A stretch of 33,643 bases of DNA. It comes from Pelobacter sp. (GTDB lineage Bacteria; Desulfobacterota; Desulfuromonadia; Geobacterales; Pseudopelobacteraceae). A program made the translations under genes and the position numbers. The stretch is taken from NCBI GenBank assembly GCA_030824515.1, contig JAVBXN010000049.1, positions 1-33,643 of the forward strand. Reading direction: 5' to 3'. Position 1 is the first letter of the stretch; the number at the start of each line of letters is the position of its first letter. The notes under the pieces were generated by a model. The model was not told where the DNA came from, did not search any database, and saw only the letters and a list, made by a program, of their open reading frames with translations. Below, one piece after another: positions 15,948-24,584 of the stretch.

Positions 15948-17204
15948 TTATGAATGGATCTCGGTGTCGAACGGATGGTAGATCCACGACACCCGGTCCC
16001 GGCCGTCGGACTTGGCTTTGTACAGGGCTTCGTCGGCGCGCTTGATAATTTCCGTCAAAGACCTGTCCCCCTCGCCCGAGCCGCTGACGCCCAGGCTGGC
16101 CGTTATGGCAAGCGACTCGCCCTCAAAGTTGAATGATTCGTTGCGGATCTTGTTGCGGATACGGTCCGCGACCAGCAGGCTCTGCTCGAACGAAGTATCC
16201 GGCAGCATCACGATAAACTCTTCACCGCCATAGCGCCCGACTACATCATAGGGGCGTATGCTGTTTTTCAATCTCCGGGCCACCTCATGAAGAACCTGAT
16301 CTCCCGCCAGATGCCCCTTGCTGTCATTTATCTGCTTGAAAAAATCCAGATCGATCATGATGCAACCGAGTGATTTTTTATGCGCGCCCGTGCTGCGCAG
16401 TATCCGCTCGAACTCCTCTTCGCCGCGTTTCATCAGGTAACGGCGGTTGGCAATACCGGTCAGTTGATCGGTGATAGCGATGGTTTCCAGTTGCGACTGA
16501 ACATCCTTGAGCTGGCCGGTGCCGCCACGAATCAGCAGATACGAAAACCCGAATACCGCCAGCAGGACCAGTGACAGCAGCGCGGTCATCAAGGTTGCCC
16601 CGTGCAGAATCTGCTGACGATAACAGGTGACGTTCATGTATATTTCAAAACTTCCCAGCACCCTGTTGCCCTTGTCCATGATCGGCACGTATGTTTCAAC
16701 CACATCCACATCCAGCAACCGTTCTTCCGACAGGTCGCGTTCACTGTCCTTTGTCACCAGTTTGGCGTCTATGCGGCCGGACAACGCGTTCTGAAGCCGG
16801 AGGTTGTCATGATCGACTTTACCGATCAAAGCCGGATCGGTACTGTAAACGATGCGCTTGCCTACATCGTACACCTTGACCTTGATTATTTTGAACGGAG
16901 AGAGGAAACTGCGCAGGCTTTTGTCAAACGCCAGCATGCCGGATCCGTTCAAACCAAGCTCGACCGCTCTTCCGGGAGTTTGCGCAAAAATAAACCCTTT
17001 TTCCTGCTCGATCAGCACCCGGCAGAGCTGCACCGAATTGTTTTCGGCGGTTTTGATAACAAAACCGGAAAAGACACGGTAAAATCCATATCCGCTGAAC
17101 ATTACCACGACAATGATGGATACCACGGCCGTGGTTACCAGCAGACGCAAGAGGCTGTCCGGGTTGTTACGGGCCTTTATATTGAGTAATTCATTCAGAT
17201 TCAT
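15948..17204 (-). CDS. Membrane-bound diguanylate cyclase with periplasmic sensor domain
   Basis: A 418-residue protein: transmembrane helix 20-42, a periplasmic region of about 155 residues (45-200), second transmembrane helix 203-225, then a GGDEF domain (about 240-410). The signature is GGEEF (326-330), with RPYD as the I-site (317-320), IDLDFFKQIND and GHLAGDQVL. It should be an active c-di-GMP synthase with product inhibition. The periplasmic part has a segment (VYDVGKRIVYSTDPALIGK) typical of Cache/PAS-like extracytoplasmic sensors, so it probably responds to an external signal. Divergent from priA with 185 bases between; an AGGTGG lies upstream of the ATG. Confidence 0.9.
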   Translation of the reverse strand: MNLNELLNIKARNNPDSLLRLLVTTAVVSIIVVVMFSGYGFYRVFSGFVIKTAENNSVQLCRVLIEQEKGFIFAQTPGRAVELGLNGSGMLAFDKSLRSFLSPFKIIKVKVYDVGKRIVYSTDPALIGKVDHDNLRLQNALSGRIDAKLVTKDSERDLSEERLLDVDVVETYVPIMDKGNRVLGSFEIYMNVTCYRQQILHGATLMTALLSLVLLAVFGFSYLLIRGGTGQLKDVQSQLETIAITDQLTGIANRRYLMKRGEEEFERILRSTGAHKKSLGCIMIDLDFFKQINDSKGHLAGDQVLHEVARRLKNSIRPYDVVGRYGGEEFIVMLPDTSFEQSLLVADRIRNKIRNESFNFEGESLAITASLGVSGSGEGDRSLTEIIKRADEALYKAKSDGRDRVSWIYHPFDTEIHS

Positions 17205-17389
17205 TGCAGCATTACCACCTGGCCATCTTCTTAATTAAGAGCGAATTTACTATACACGATATTTGCAGCCATGCTATCCAACAAATCAAAAACAATGACA
17301 AATCCTACAATCGCCGCGACGTGCGCCACGACTCCGATCAGCCGGATTCGCGCGTTTTACGAATCATTTCAAGACACTGGAATTTAACA

Positions 17390-19627
17390 ATGGTTTCCAA
17401 CCAGCAGATAATAGAAATCGCAATACCGCTCTATCTGGACAGGACCTTTCACTATACCGTGCCGGAACACCTGCTCGATCAGGCGCTGCCCGGACGCCGC
17501 GCCATGGTCCCTTTCGGACGACGGAAACTCACCGGCTATATCCTGGCAATCGCGGAAGAAAGCCATGTTGACAACCTGAAAGAGATCATTGAGGTTCTGG
17601 ATCAGGAGCCGCTCTGGACCGACGCCGAACTTGCTTTTTTCAGCTGGACAGCCTCGTACTACATGCATCCGCTTGGCGAAGTTCTGCGAACGGCCCTTCC
17701 GGCCGGCATCAATATCCGGACACGCAAGGGTTCGTCAGGCGAAAATGCCGAACTGACCGGTGGAAAAGCGATTCTCAGGGAGAAATTCTATCTGCCCGGC
17801 CCGCTATCGGAAGCCATCCGTCGCCCCGGCGCCAGGGCGCTGGAAATACTGGCGGTGATCCGTGAAGCCGGTGAAATACAGGCTTCGGTTATCAGAAAGC
17901 GCTTCGGATCATGTTCCCCGCAACTGAATCGCCTGGTCGAACTGGGCCTGGCTGAAGTACGGGAACGCGAGATCTATCGCGACCCTTTCAAGAACTGCAC
18001 CATAAAGCGCGATACACCGCGTCGGTTGAACAGACACCAGCAGTCCGCGCTGGACAGCATTACCGAAAACCTTGGCAGGCATCAGTACTCGGCTTTTCTG
18101 CTCTATGGCGTTACCGGCAGCGGCAAGACCGAAGTTTATCTGCAGGCGATTGCCCATGCGCTGGAAAACGGCATGAATGCGCTGGTGCTGGTCCCCGAGA
18201 TTGCGCTGACACCGCAGCTGACCGGGCGGTTCCAGGCGCGTTTCGAAGGGGGGCTGGCCATCCTGCACAGCGGCCTTTCCGATGGAGAACGCTACGACGA
18301 ATGGCGCCGCATCCGGCGCGGTCTGGCCAGGATCGTGATCGGAGCCCGTTCGGCCATTTTCGCGCCACTGGAGAACATCGGCATCATCATCGTCGATGAG
18401 GAGCACGAGTCCTCGTTCAAACAGTCCGACGGGCTGCGTTACAACGCCCGTGACCTGGCCCTGGTACGTGGGGGGATTGAACGGGCAGCGGTTGTGCTCG
18501 GCTCGGCCACGCCGCTGGTGACCAGCATCCATGCCGCGCACAACGGCAGGCTGACGCTGCTTGAGCTGCCGGAACGGGTTGAGAACCGGCCGATGCCGGC
18601 TGTTGAACGCATTGCAATGAAAGGGAGCAAGGAGACCATATCGGCAGCCCTGGCAACGGCGCTGACCCAAAACATCGAAGCCGGCCAGCAGGCGATGGTA
18701 TTCCTCAACCGGCGCGGGTTTGCCACCTTTCTGGTCTGCGGCTCATGCGGACAGGCGCTCTCCTGCCCCAACTGCTCTGTCACGCTGACTTACCACCGCC
18801 AACGCGCAAGGAGCATCTGCCATTACTGTGACTATGCCGTCCCGGCCCCCGGCACATGTCCATCCTGCGGCGCGACCGAACTCACCGAGCTTGGAGCCGG
18901 CACCGAAAAACTGGAATTCGAGTTGAGGGAGCTGTTGCCCCAGGCGCGTATCATTCGCATGGACAGTGACACGACTTCCGGCAAAGGGAGTCACGAACGG
19001 CTGCTCTCGAAAATGGGCGACGGTTCCGCCGACATCCTGATCGGCACGCAGATGATCGCCAAGGGGCATGATTTTCCGGGGGTGACCCTGGTCGGTGTCA
19101 TCAATGCCGAAGCCGGCCTGGGAATGCCGGATTTCAGGGCCGCCGAGCGCACTTTCCAGCTGCTGTCACAAGTAATCGGGCGCGCCGGCAGGGGGGAAAC
19201 ACCGGGAAAGGTGCTGGTCCAGGCCTACGACACCGAACATTACGCCATCATTTCCGCGTCCGGACATGACGCGGCCGGTTTTTACCAGCAGGAGCTGGAA
19301 TTTCGCCAGGACGCCGGCTACCCCCCCTTCACATTCCTGGCCGCCATCGGCATCTCCGGGAATGTGGAACAAGCGGTATCCGATCAGGCCGAACAGAGCG
19401 CCCGGATGCTGGCGGCAATCAAGCAGAAGCTTAAAGTGCGCGTCGAGATCCTGGGACCGGCGCAGTCGCCGATATACCGCCTGAGGGGTCGTTTCCGCCG
19501 CCAGATACTGCTGAAAGCCATTACTCGCAAAGACCTGCGCCGACTGCTGGTCGCATGGCGGCAGGAGTCACGCACGAACTCCACGGTACGAGTGGTTGTA
19601 GACATCGATCCGGTGGATTTGATGTAA
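17390..19627 (+). CDS. priA: Primosomal replication-restart helicase PriA
   Basis: A 745-residue superfamily 2 DNA helicase that reloads the replisome at stalled forks. The start is placed at MVSNQQIIEIAIPLYLDRTF, the usual PriA N-terminus; the open frame upstream (to 17204) is non-conserved. N-terminal DNA-binding domain first, then Walker A GVTGSGKT (about 240), the DEEH box (about 335), and the zinc-binding insertion with paired cysteines CGSCGQ, CPNC, CHYC and CPSCG (about 449-492). The helicase C domain has GTQMIAKGHDFPGVTLVGV and QVIGRAGR. Length and motif order are normal. The gene has no obvious operon partner. Confidence 0.95.
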   Translation: MVSNQQIIEIAIPLYLDRTFHYTVPEHLLDQALPGRRAMVPFGRRKLTGYILAIAEESHVDNLKEIIEVLDQEPLWTDAELAFFSWTASYYMHPLGEVLRTALPAGINIRTRKGSSGENAELTGGKAILREKFYLPGPLSEAIRRPGARALEILAVIREAGEIQASVIRKRFGSCSPQLNRLVELGLAEVREREIYRDPFKNCTIKRDTPRRLNRHQQSALDSITENLGRHQYSAFLLYGVTGSGKTEVYLQAIAHALENGMNALVLVPEIALTPQLTGRFQARFEGGLAILHSGLSDGERYDEWRRIRRGLARIVIGARSAIFAPLENIGIIIVDEEHESSFKQSDGLRYNARDLALVRGGIERAAVVLGSATPLVTSIHAAHNGRLTLLELPERVENRPMPAVERIAMKGSKETISAALATALTQNIEAGQQAMVFLNRRGFATFLVCGSCGQALSCPNCSVTLTYHRQRARSICHYCDYAVPAPGTCPSCGATELTELGAGTEKLEFELRELLPQARIIRMDSDTTSGKGSHERLLSKMGDGSADILIGTQMIAKGHDFPGVTLVGVINAEAGLGMPDFRAAERTFQLLSQVIGRAGRGETPGKVLVQAYDTEHYAIISASGHDAAGFYQQELEFRQDAGYPPFTFLAAIGISGNVEQAVSDQAEQSARMLAAIKQKLKVRVEILGPAQSPIYRLRGRFRRQILLKAITRKDLRRLLVAWRQESRTNSTVRVVVDIDPVDLM

Positions 19628-19743
19628 ATTATCGCCGACCGCCGATTTGTTGATCGTCTGCATTAGAAAGGTTGCGAATTTTCAATAGTCTGGTAAATAG
19701 TAGTAATACAGATGGATTTAAATTCTAGTACTGTGAGTAAAAC

Positions 19744-20889
19744 GTGTCCGACTCAAGCAACCTGCGCTATTCCGATATTACCATTTTGTACATCGAGGAT
19801 GAGTATGCCACCCGTGAGCAGGTTGCACGGGTTTTATCCTCCAGGGGATATCGGCTGATACTCTCCGAAAACGGCCAACAGGGACTTGAGGCATATCTGA
19901 AACACACACCGGACATAACGCTGACCGACATCATGATGCCTCAGATGAACGGCCTTGAAATGGCGCGTCAGATCAGAAAGGGCAACCCGGAAGCCCAGAT
20001 AGTCTGCATGACGGCCTTCAGTGAAACCAACTATCTGATAGATGCCATCGACATCGGCATCAATCAGTTTGTCCTCAAACCGATCGAGTTCAGCCGACTG
20101 CTGAAAGCACTCGATCATTGCCATGAAATGGTCAACCTCAGAAAACGACACCGTATTCTGGAAGCCGAGAACCAGCGCACCAGGAAGATGGAGGCCATCG
20201 GCGTTCTGGCGGGCGGCATAGCCCACGATTTCAACAACCTGCTGCAGGTGATCCTCGGCTATGTTTCCCTGGCGCGCATGAGCGCCGACCCGAGCAGCAG
20301 AACCGCCGAATTGCTCAAGATCGTCGAAAACACTTCCGAAACCGCGCGGGAACTTGGCAAGCGACTCCTGACATTTGCCAAGGGTGGCGACGCTCTCAAG
20401 CAACCGGATGACCTGACTCCGCTGATCGAAGCCGGACTTTCGGCCGAACTTGATGGAACCAATATTTCATACGTTACGAACATCCCCCGCAATCTCCCCT
20501 TGATAAGCTTTGACGCCTCCCAGCTAAGACTGGTAATTGCCAGCCTGATTGTCAATGCCCGCGAATCAATGCCACAGGGCGGCACTCTTGAGGTATCCGT
20601 CACGGCAGAGACCCTCGGCGCAAACAATGTGCTTGCCATTGAACCGGGGGAATACCTGCATGTTATCTTCAAGGATTCGGGAACCGGGATCGCGCCGATA
20701 AACATGCCGAAGATCTTCGACCCTTATTTCACCACCAAACAGATGGGCAGCCAGAAAGGCATGGGACTGGGACTCGCCCTCAGCCATTCGATCATTCGGC
20801 ATCACTCCGGCCGCATACAGGCCGAGTCAAAGCCGGGAGAGGGCACCAGCATTCACATCTACCTTCCTGTTTTCACCGACAAAGCATAA
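19744..20889 (+). CDS. Hybrid receiver-histidine kinase
   Basis: A 381-residue soluble signalling protein. An N-terminal receiver domain (about 10-125) has phosphoacceptor Asp62 in LTDIMMP and the lysine of FVLKPIEF. It is linked by a coiled coil (about 128-152) to a histidine kinase core with His161 in GGIAHDFNNLL. The ATP-binding domain has the N box (VNARESMPQGG), the G1 box (DSGTGIA), the F box (FDPYFTTK) and the G2 box (KGMGLGLALS). The AHDFNN H-box belongs to the NtrB/PAS-kinase-like group. The order receiver then kinase suggests an intermediate component of a relay. The start is GTG at 19744; Shine-Dalgarno support is weak. No cognate regulator is adjacent. Confidence 0.9.
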   Translation: MSDSSNLRYSDITILYIEDEYATREQVARVLSSRGYRLILSENGQQGLEAYLKHTPDITLTDIMMPQMNGLEMARQIRKGNPEAQIVCMTAFSETNYLIDAIDIGINQFVLKPIEFSRLLKALDHCHEMVNLRKRHRILEAENQRTRKMEAIGVLAGGIAHDFNNLLQVILGYVSLARMSADPSSRTAELLKIVENTSETARELGKRLLTFAKGGDALKQPDDLTPLIEAGLSAELDGTNISYVTNIPRNLPLISFDASQLRLVIASLIVNARESMPQGGTLEVSVTAETLGANNVLAIEPGEYLHVIFKDSGTGIAPINMPKIFDPYFTTKQMGSQKGMGLGLALSHSIIRHHSGRIQAESKPGEGTSIHIYLPVFTDKA

Positions 20890-21028
20890 ATAACCGCTTG
20901 TTAACTCCGTCACCAACTTCTTCGCCAATGTCCGCCTGCCCCGGACAGCCTTTGCTGTTTCACAACCGCCGATAAATCTGCTAGGATGACACTCTGCAAA
21001 CTATCCCGACACGAGATGGAAAAACCAC

Positions 21029-22882
21029 ATGCATCACGGCGGTATCTACGAAGAAGAGGTGGCCGGCAAGGCCTATGACGGCGCTCTGCTCAGGCGTTTT
21101 GCCCGCTATGTTTACCCATACCGCTCAGCCATAATCGCGGTAATCCTGATCCTGCCGCTGGTCGCCGCATGTCGCCTGGCACAGCCGTGGATCATCAAAA
21201 CAGCGATAGACAATCACATCATCACCGGTAAGCTGGCCGGACTGGAAACGATTGCCCTGGCTTTTCTCGGCATCCTGCTGATCGAATCACTACTCTCCTT
21301 TCTGGAAGTCTACCTGCTGCAATCGGTCGGGCAGCGGGTCATGGCGGACATGCGTTCGGAACTCTACCGGCATGTGATGCACCTCCCGGTCACCTGGTTT
21401 GACCGGGTGCCGGTCGGCAGTGCCGTCACGCGCCTGACCAGCGATGTCGAAGTGCTCGGCGAGATGTTTGCCTCAGGCATAATCACGATTGTCGGGGACA
21501 TCCTGCTGCTGGTCGGCATCATCTCGGTCATGCTCTGGATGAACCTGAAACTGTCGCTGGTAACTTTCTCGGTGCTGCCGGTCCTGATCTATGTCGCCTA
21601 CACCTTCCGGCGGCGCATGCGCCAGTCGTTTCGGGAGGTACGCGCCCGCCTTGGAGGCCTTAACGCCTTCCTGAACGAATGCATCTCCGGTATCAGCGTC
21701 ATCCAGATCTTTAATCGCGAGAGAGATGAAGAAAAAAGGTTCAGCGAGCTGAATGCCTCGTACCGCGATGCCAACATGCCGGTGATATTCTGGGACGCAT
21801 CGCTCTACGCACTGGTCGAGGCGCTCTCGTCGCTGGCGGTGGCCCTGATCATCTGGTACGGCGGCGGTGAAATCGTAACGGGAGCCATCACCTTCGGAGT
21901 CCTGGTGGCCTTCATCCAGTACATCGAAAAGTTCTTCGCACCGATCCGCGACCTCTCGGCCAAGTATTCCGTGATGCAGGGCGCCATGGCGGCGCTGGAG
22001 CGGATCTTTGCGCTTTTGGATACGGAAACCAGTGAACAGAAAACAGCGGACAGCGGGCAGCAAAACCAACAGCAAGAACATGCAGTAGATTTTCCACTGT
22101 CCACTGTCAACTGTTCACTGTCCACTGTCCACTGCCCACTGCCCGCTGCCCCAGTTCCCCTGATAGAATTCCGCGACGTTTCCTTCTCCTACCAGGACGG
22201 CAACGACATCCTGAGATCCTTCAACCTGTCCGTGGACAACGGAGAGCGGATCGCGCTGGTGGGCGAGAGCGGCGGCGGCAAGACCACCATCACCCGCCTT
22301 TTGACCCGCCTTTATGAAATCGAACGGGGCAGCATCCGCATCGAAGGGCGTGACATCCGGGATCTGCCGCTGGAAGAGGTCCGCCGCAGGATCGGGGTGG
22401 TACTCCAAGATCCCTGCCTGTTTACCGGCAGCATCGAATTCAATATCTGCCTGGGGGACGAACGGGCTAAACAGCGCGTACGCCAGGCGGCGGCCTCGGT
22501 CGGCGCCGACCGTTTCATAGAGCGTCTGCCGAAGGGGTATCAGGAAGAGGTGCGGGAGCGCGGCAACAACTTCTCGGTTGGCGAAAAGCAGCTGATCTCC
22601 TTTGCCAGGGCAATGGCCTTCGACCCGGAAATCCTGGTGCTGGACGAAGCCACCGCCAGCATCGATCCGGCTTCCGAACAGATGATCCAGGAAGGGATCA
22701 GGGGCATGATGCGGGGGCGTACCTCGCTGGTAATCGCCCATCGCCTCTCCACCATCCGTGACGCGGACCGGATCGTGACGATCCACCATGGCGTAAAGGC
22801 CGAAGAGGGCACACACGACCAGCTGATGGAATCACGCGGCATCTACTACCGCCTGCACCAGCTGCAGTTCAACGGAACGTAA
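21029..22882 (+). CDS. ABC exporter, fused permease and ATPase (MsbA/multidrug type)
   Basis: A 617-residue half-transporter: six-helix exporter domain (about 1-330) then a nucleotide-binding domain (about 378-610). The ATPase has Walker A GESGGGKTT (about 412), a degenerate signature NFSVGEKQL (about 513), Walker B ILVLDEATASID (about 534) and the switch His in VIAHRLST. It probably exports a hydrophobic compound or lipid as a homodimer; the substrate cannot be told. The oddity is the linker (about 335-378): it is Gln/Ser/Thr-rich, encoded by two blocks of 7-bp repeats in opposite orientation, and looks like an in-frame repeat insertion. Confidence 0.92.
   Translation: MHHGGIYEEEVAGKAYDGALLRRFARYVYPYRSAIIAVILILPLVAACRLAQPWIIKTAIDNHIITGKLAGLETIALAFLGILLIESLLSFLEVYLLQSVGQRVMADMRSELYRHVMHLPVTWFDRVPVGSAVTRLTSDVEVLGEMFASGIITIVGDILLLVGIISVMLWMNLKLSLVTFSVLPVLIYVAYTFRRRMRQSFREVRARLGGLNAFLNECISGISVIQIFNRERDEEKRFSELNASYRDANMPVIFWDASLYALVEALSSLAVALIIWYGGGEIVTGAITFGVLVAFIQYIEKFFAPIRDLSAKYSVMQGAMAALERIFALLDTETSEQKTADSGQQNQQQEHAVDFPLSTVNCSLSTVHCPLPAAPVPLIEFRDVSFSYQDGNDILRSFNLSVDNGERIALVGESGGGKTTITRLLTRLYEIERGSIRIEGRDIRDLPLEEVRRRIGVVLQDPCLFTGSIEFNICLGDERAKQRVRQAAASVGADRFIERLPKGYQEEVRERGNNFSVGEKQLISFARAMAFDPEILVLDEATASIDPASEQMIQEGIRGMMRGRTSLVIAHRLSTIRDADRIVTIHHGVKAEEGTHDQLMESRGIYYRLHQLQFNGT
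22030..22148. repeat. Inverted blocks of heptamer repeats inside the ABC exporter gene
   Basis: Five CAGNNNN heptamers on the plus strand (22030-22064: CAGTGAA, CAGAAAA, CAGCGGA, CAGCGGG, CAGCAAA) are followed by eight heptamers of the complementary type (22093-22148: TCCACTG three or more times, TCAACTG, TTCACTG, CCCACTG, CCCGCTG). The two blocks could fold back on each other. The whole insertion is translated in frame as the domain linker. The CAGTGGA unit also appears at 29220-29254. Confidence 0.85.
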
Positions 22883-22968
22883 ACACAATCGTGTCTTTCC
22901 GGCGGTTGCATAAGCCCTTCAAACCATGATACGGTGCCACAACATTAACAATCTTACAGGAGATGGAT

Positions 22969-23793
22969 ATGTGCACCACCTGCGGATGCCCGCCAGCCGG
23001 ACATGACCACCATGACCACCATGACCATAATGAGCACGGGCATGACCACCACGACCACCACGACCAGCACGACCACCACGATCATACCCATGGACATCAT
23101 CATGAGCATGATCACACCCACGACCACACCCCCAAAAAGCGCAATGTAATAAGCATCGAGGAAGACATCCTCAGCAAGAACAACCGCCTGGCCTCCTTCA
23201 ACCGCGCCCTCTTCAGGGACAAGGGAATATTTGTGCTGAACCTGGTCAGTTCGCCCGGTTCGGGCAAGACCACGCTGCTGGAGCGAACACTGCGGGACCT
23301 TTCGGAATCATTCCGCTTTGCCGTGATCGAGGGGGATCAGCAGACCGATAACGACGCCCGGCGCATCGCCGCCACCGGTGTTCCGGTGCGACAGATCAAC
23401 ACCGGCGCCGGATGCCACCTGGATGCCCACATGGTCATGCATGGCACCGAGGGGTTCGACCTGGACAACCTGGACATTCTGATGATCGAAAACGTCGGCA
23501 ACCTGGTCTGCCCGGCCGCCTTTGACCTGGGAGAGAACCATAAGGTGGCAGTGCTTTCAGTCACAGAGGGGGAGGACAAGCCGCTCAAGTACCCGCAGAT
23601 GTTTCACAACTCCACCGTGATGCTGCTCAACAAGACCGATCTGCTGCCGCACCTGGATTTTGACGTGGAAAAGTGCAAGCAGTACGCCCGCCGAGTGAAC
23701 CCCGGCATCGTCATCTTCGAAGTCTCGGCCCGCAGCGGCGAAGGGATGCAGGAGTGGTATCAATGGCTGACAAACGGACTTCAAAAAGGATAG
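22969..23793 (+). CDS. hypB: Hydrogenase nickel-incorporation GTPase HypB
   Basis: A 274-residue GTPase that, with HypA, loads nickel into the large subunit of [NiFe] hydrogenases. The ATG at 22969 is six bases after AGGAG and gives the canonical N-terminus MCTTCGCPP, a high-affinity metal site. An ATG at 22963 touches the Shine-Dalgarno sequence and is less likely. Residues about 10-54 are a His/Asp-rich tract with 24 histidines, a nickel-storage region known from some HypB proteins. The G domain has P-loop SSPGSGKTT, the conserved Cys-His pair (GAGCHLDAHM), ENVGNLVCPAAFDLG and the NKTD base-specificity motif. It begins the hyp cluster; no hypA is visible next to it. Confidence 0.95.
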   Translation: MCTTCGCPPAGHDHHDHHDHNEHGHDHHDHHDQHDHHDHTHGHHHEHDHTHDHTPKKRNVISIEEDILSKNNRLASFNRALFRDKGIFVLNLVSSPGSGKTTLLERTLRDLSESFRFAVIEGDQQTDNDARRIAATGVPVRQINTGAGCHLDAHMVMHGTEGFDLDNLDILMIENVGNLVCPAAFDLGENHKVAVLSVTEGEDKPLKYPQMFHNSTVMLLNKTDLLPHLDFDVEKCKQYARRVNPGIVIFEVSARSGEGMQEWYQWLTNGLQKG

Positions 23794-23850
23794 ATCAAGA
23801 TCCGGATCCCCGGAAACGGATTCTTCAATTGTGATATCAGGAGCGTACAA

Positions 23851-24024
23851 GTGGCACACTCTCGAATGATGAAAAAACTCCGTGATGAACAGCGCGAAGA
23901 AGTCATGAAGAAAAAACCGGGGGAACGACTGTTGATGGCGCTGGAACTTTCCGACACGTGCGCACTGCTTAATACCACGGCTGTCAAAGCTCTGGAGGAA
24001 AAACGTGCTGCTGCAAAAGCTTAA
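23851..24024 (+). CDS. Small basic helical protein paired with nucleotidyltransferase
   Basis: A 57-residue frame starting at GTG (23851) with AGGAG about eight bases upstream. The product is Lys/Arg/Glu-rich and probably helical (MMKKLRDEQREEVMKKKPGE..., ending in an Ala/Lys tail). Its end overlaps the start of the nucleotidyltransferase gene by 20 bases, so the two are translationally coupled. I recognise no named family. Small helical partners upstream of MNT-fold proteins are often antitoxin-like or structural partners, but that is an inference from gene order only. Confidence 0.6.
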   Translation: MAHSRMMKKLRDEQREEVMKKKPGERLLMALELSDTCALLNTTAVKALEEKRAAAKA

Positions 24025-24538
24025 TCAGGCTCTTGACTTGCTTGCAACCCTCCAGGCCAATGGCCATATCGGGGGATTTGCGCTGATCGGCGGCCTTGCT
24101 GTTTCCGCCTGGAGTCCACCACGGGCCACAATGGACATTGACCTGCTGGTTCTTGCCAAACCGGAAGAGCTGGACCATCTGGTTAAAACACTCCGCGATG
24201 CCGGGATGAAAGCGGAGTTGCGACGTGGAGGTAGCGATGATCCGGTACCATTTCTGATTCGCTCCGACTGTCTCGACATTGTTGTCGCCACGAAAAAATA
24301 TCAGGCTGAAACCGTCGAACAGAGCATTTCCGTTAACATTGCCGGAAAAGATATCCCGGTTGCATCTCCCGAATACCTCATCATCCTGAAGTTGAAGGCG
24401 GGCGGGCCTCGTGACCTTCTGGACGTCAGGGAACTGCTGCAATCCAACCTTGTTGACAAGGCCCTGCTTGCCAGACTTGCGACAAGGTATCGGGTTGACA
24501 AACTTCTCCGGGAAGTAACCCACCAGACATGCTTATAA
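24005..24538 (+). CDS. Nucleotidyltransferase-fold protein (AbiEii/DUF6036-like)
   Basis: A 177-residue protein starting at GTG. The segment GGFALIGGLAVSAWSPPRATMDIDLLVL (about 23-50) has the Gly-Gly and DxD pattern of minimal nucleotidyltransferases, as in AbiEii/type IV toxin-like proteins. A further acid, in SDCLDIVVA (about 87-95), could be the third catalytic carboxylate. A downstream Lys-rich helix (SPEYLIILKLKAGGPRDLLDV) is also typical of that group. It is coupled to the 57-residue gene before it and sits between hypB and hypF, though it has no known role in hydrogenase maturation. It may be a toxin-antitoxin-like module or a stray nucleotidyltransferase pair. Confidence 0.75.
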   Translation: MLLQKLNQALDLLATLQANGHIGGFALIGGLAVSAWSPPRATMDIDLLVLAKPEELDHLVKTLRDAGMKAELRRGGSDDPVPFLIRSDCLDIVVATKKYQAETVEQSISVNIAGKDIPVASPEYLIILKLKAGGPRDLLDVRELLQSNLVDKALLARLATRYRVDKLLREVTHQTCL

Positions 24539-24584
24539 TCAACATAATCCCTGAAGATCCCACCGATCCGATACGCCCGGAACC

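Noticed and set aside
17204..17389. N-terminal extension of PriA to the first start codon of the open frame
   Set aside because: The extra 62 residues do not resemble PriA, which normally begins at IAIPLYLDRTF-type sequence; the region more likely holds divergent promoters.
22093..22148. CRISPR-like array
   Set aside because: Units are 7 bp with no unique spacers; they are simple heptamer repeats within a coding sequence.
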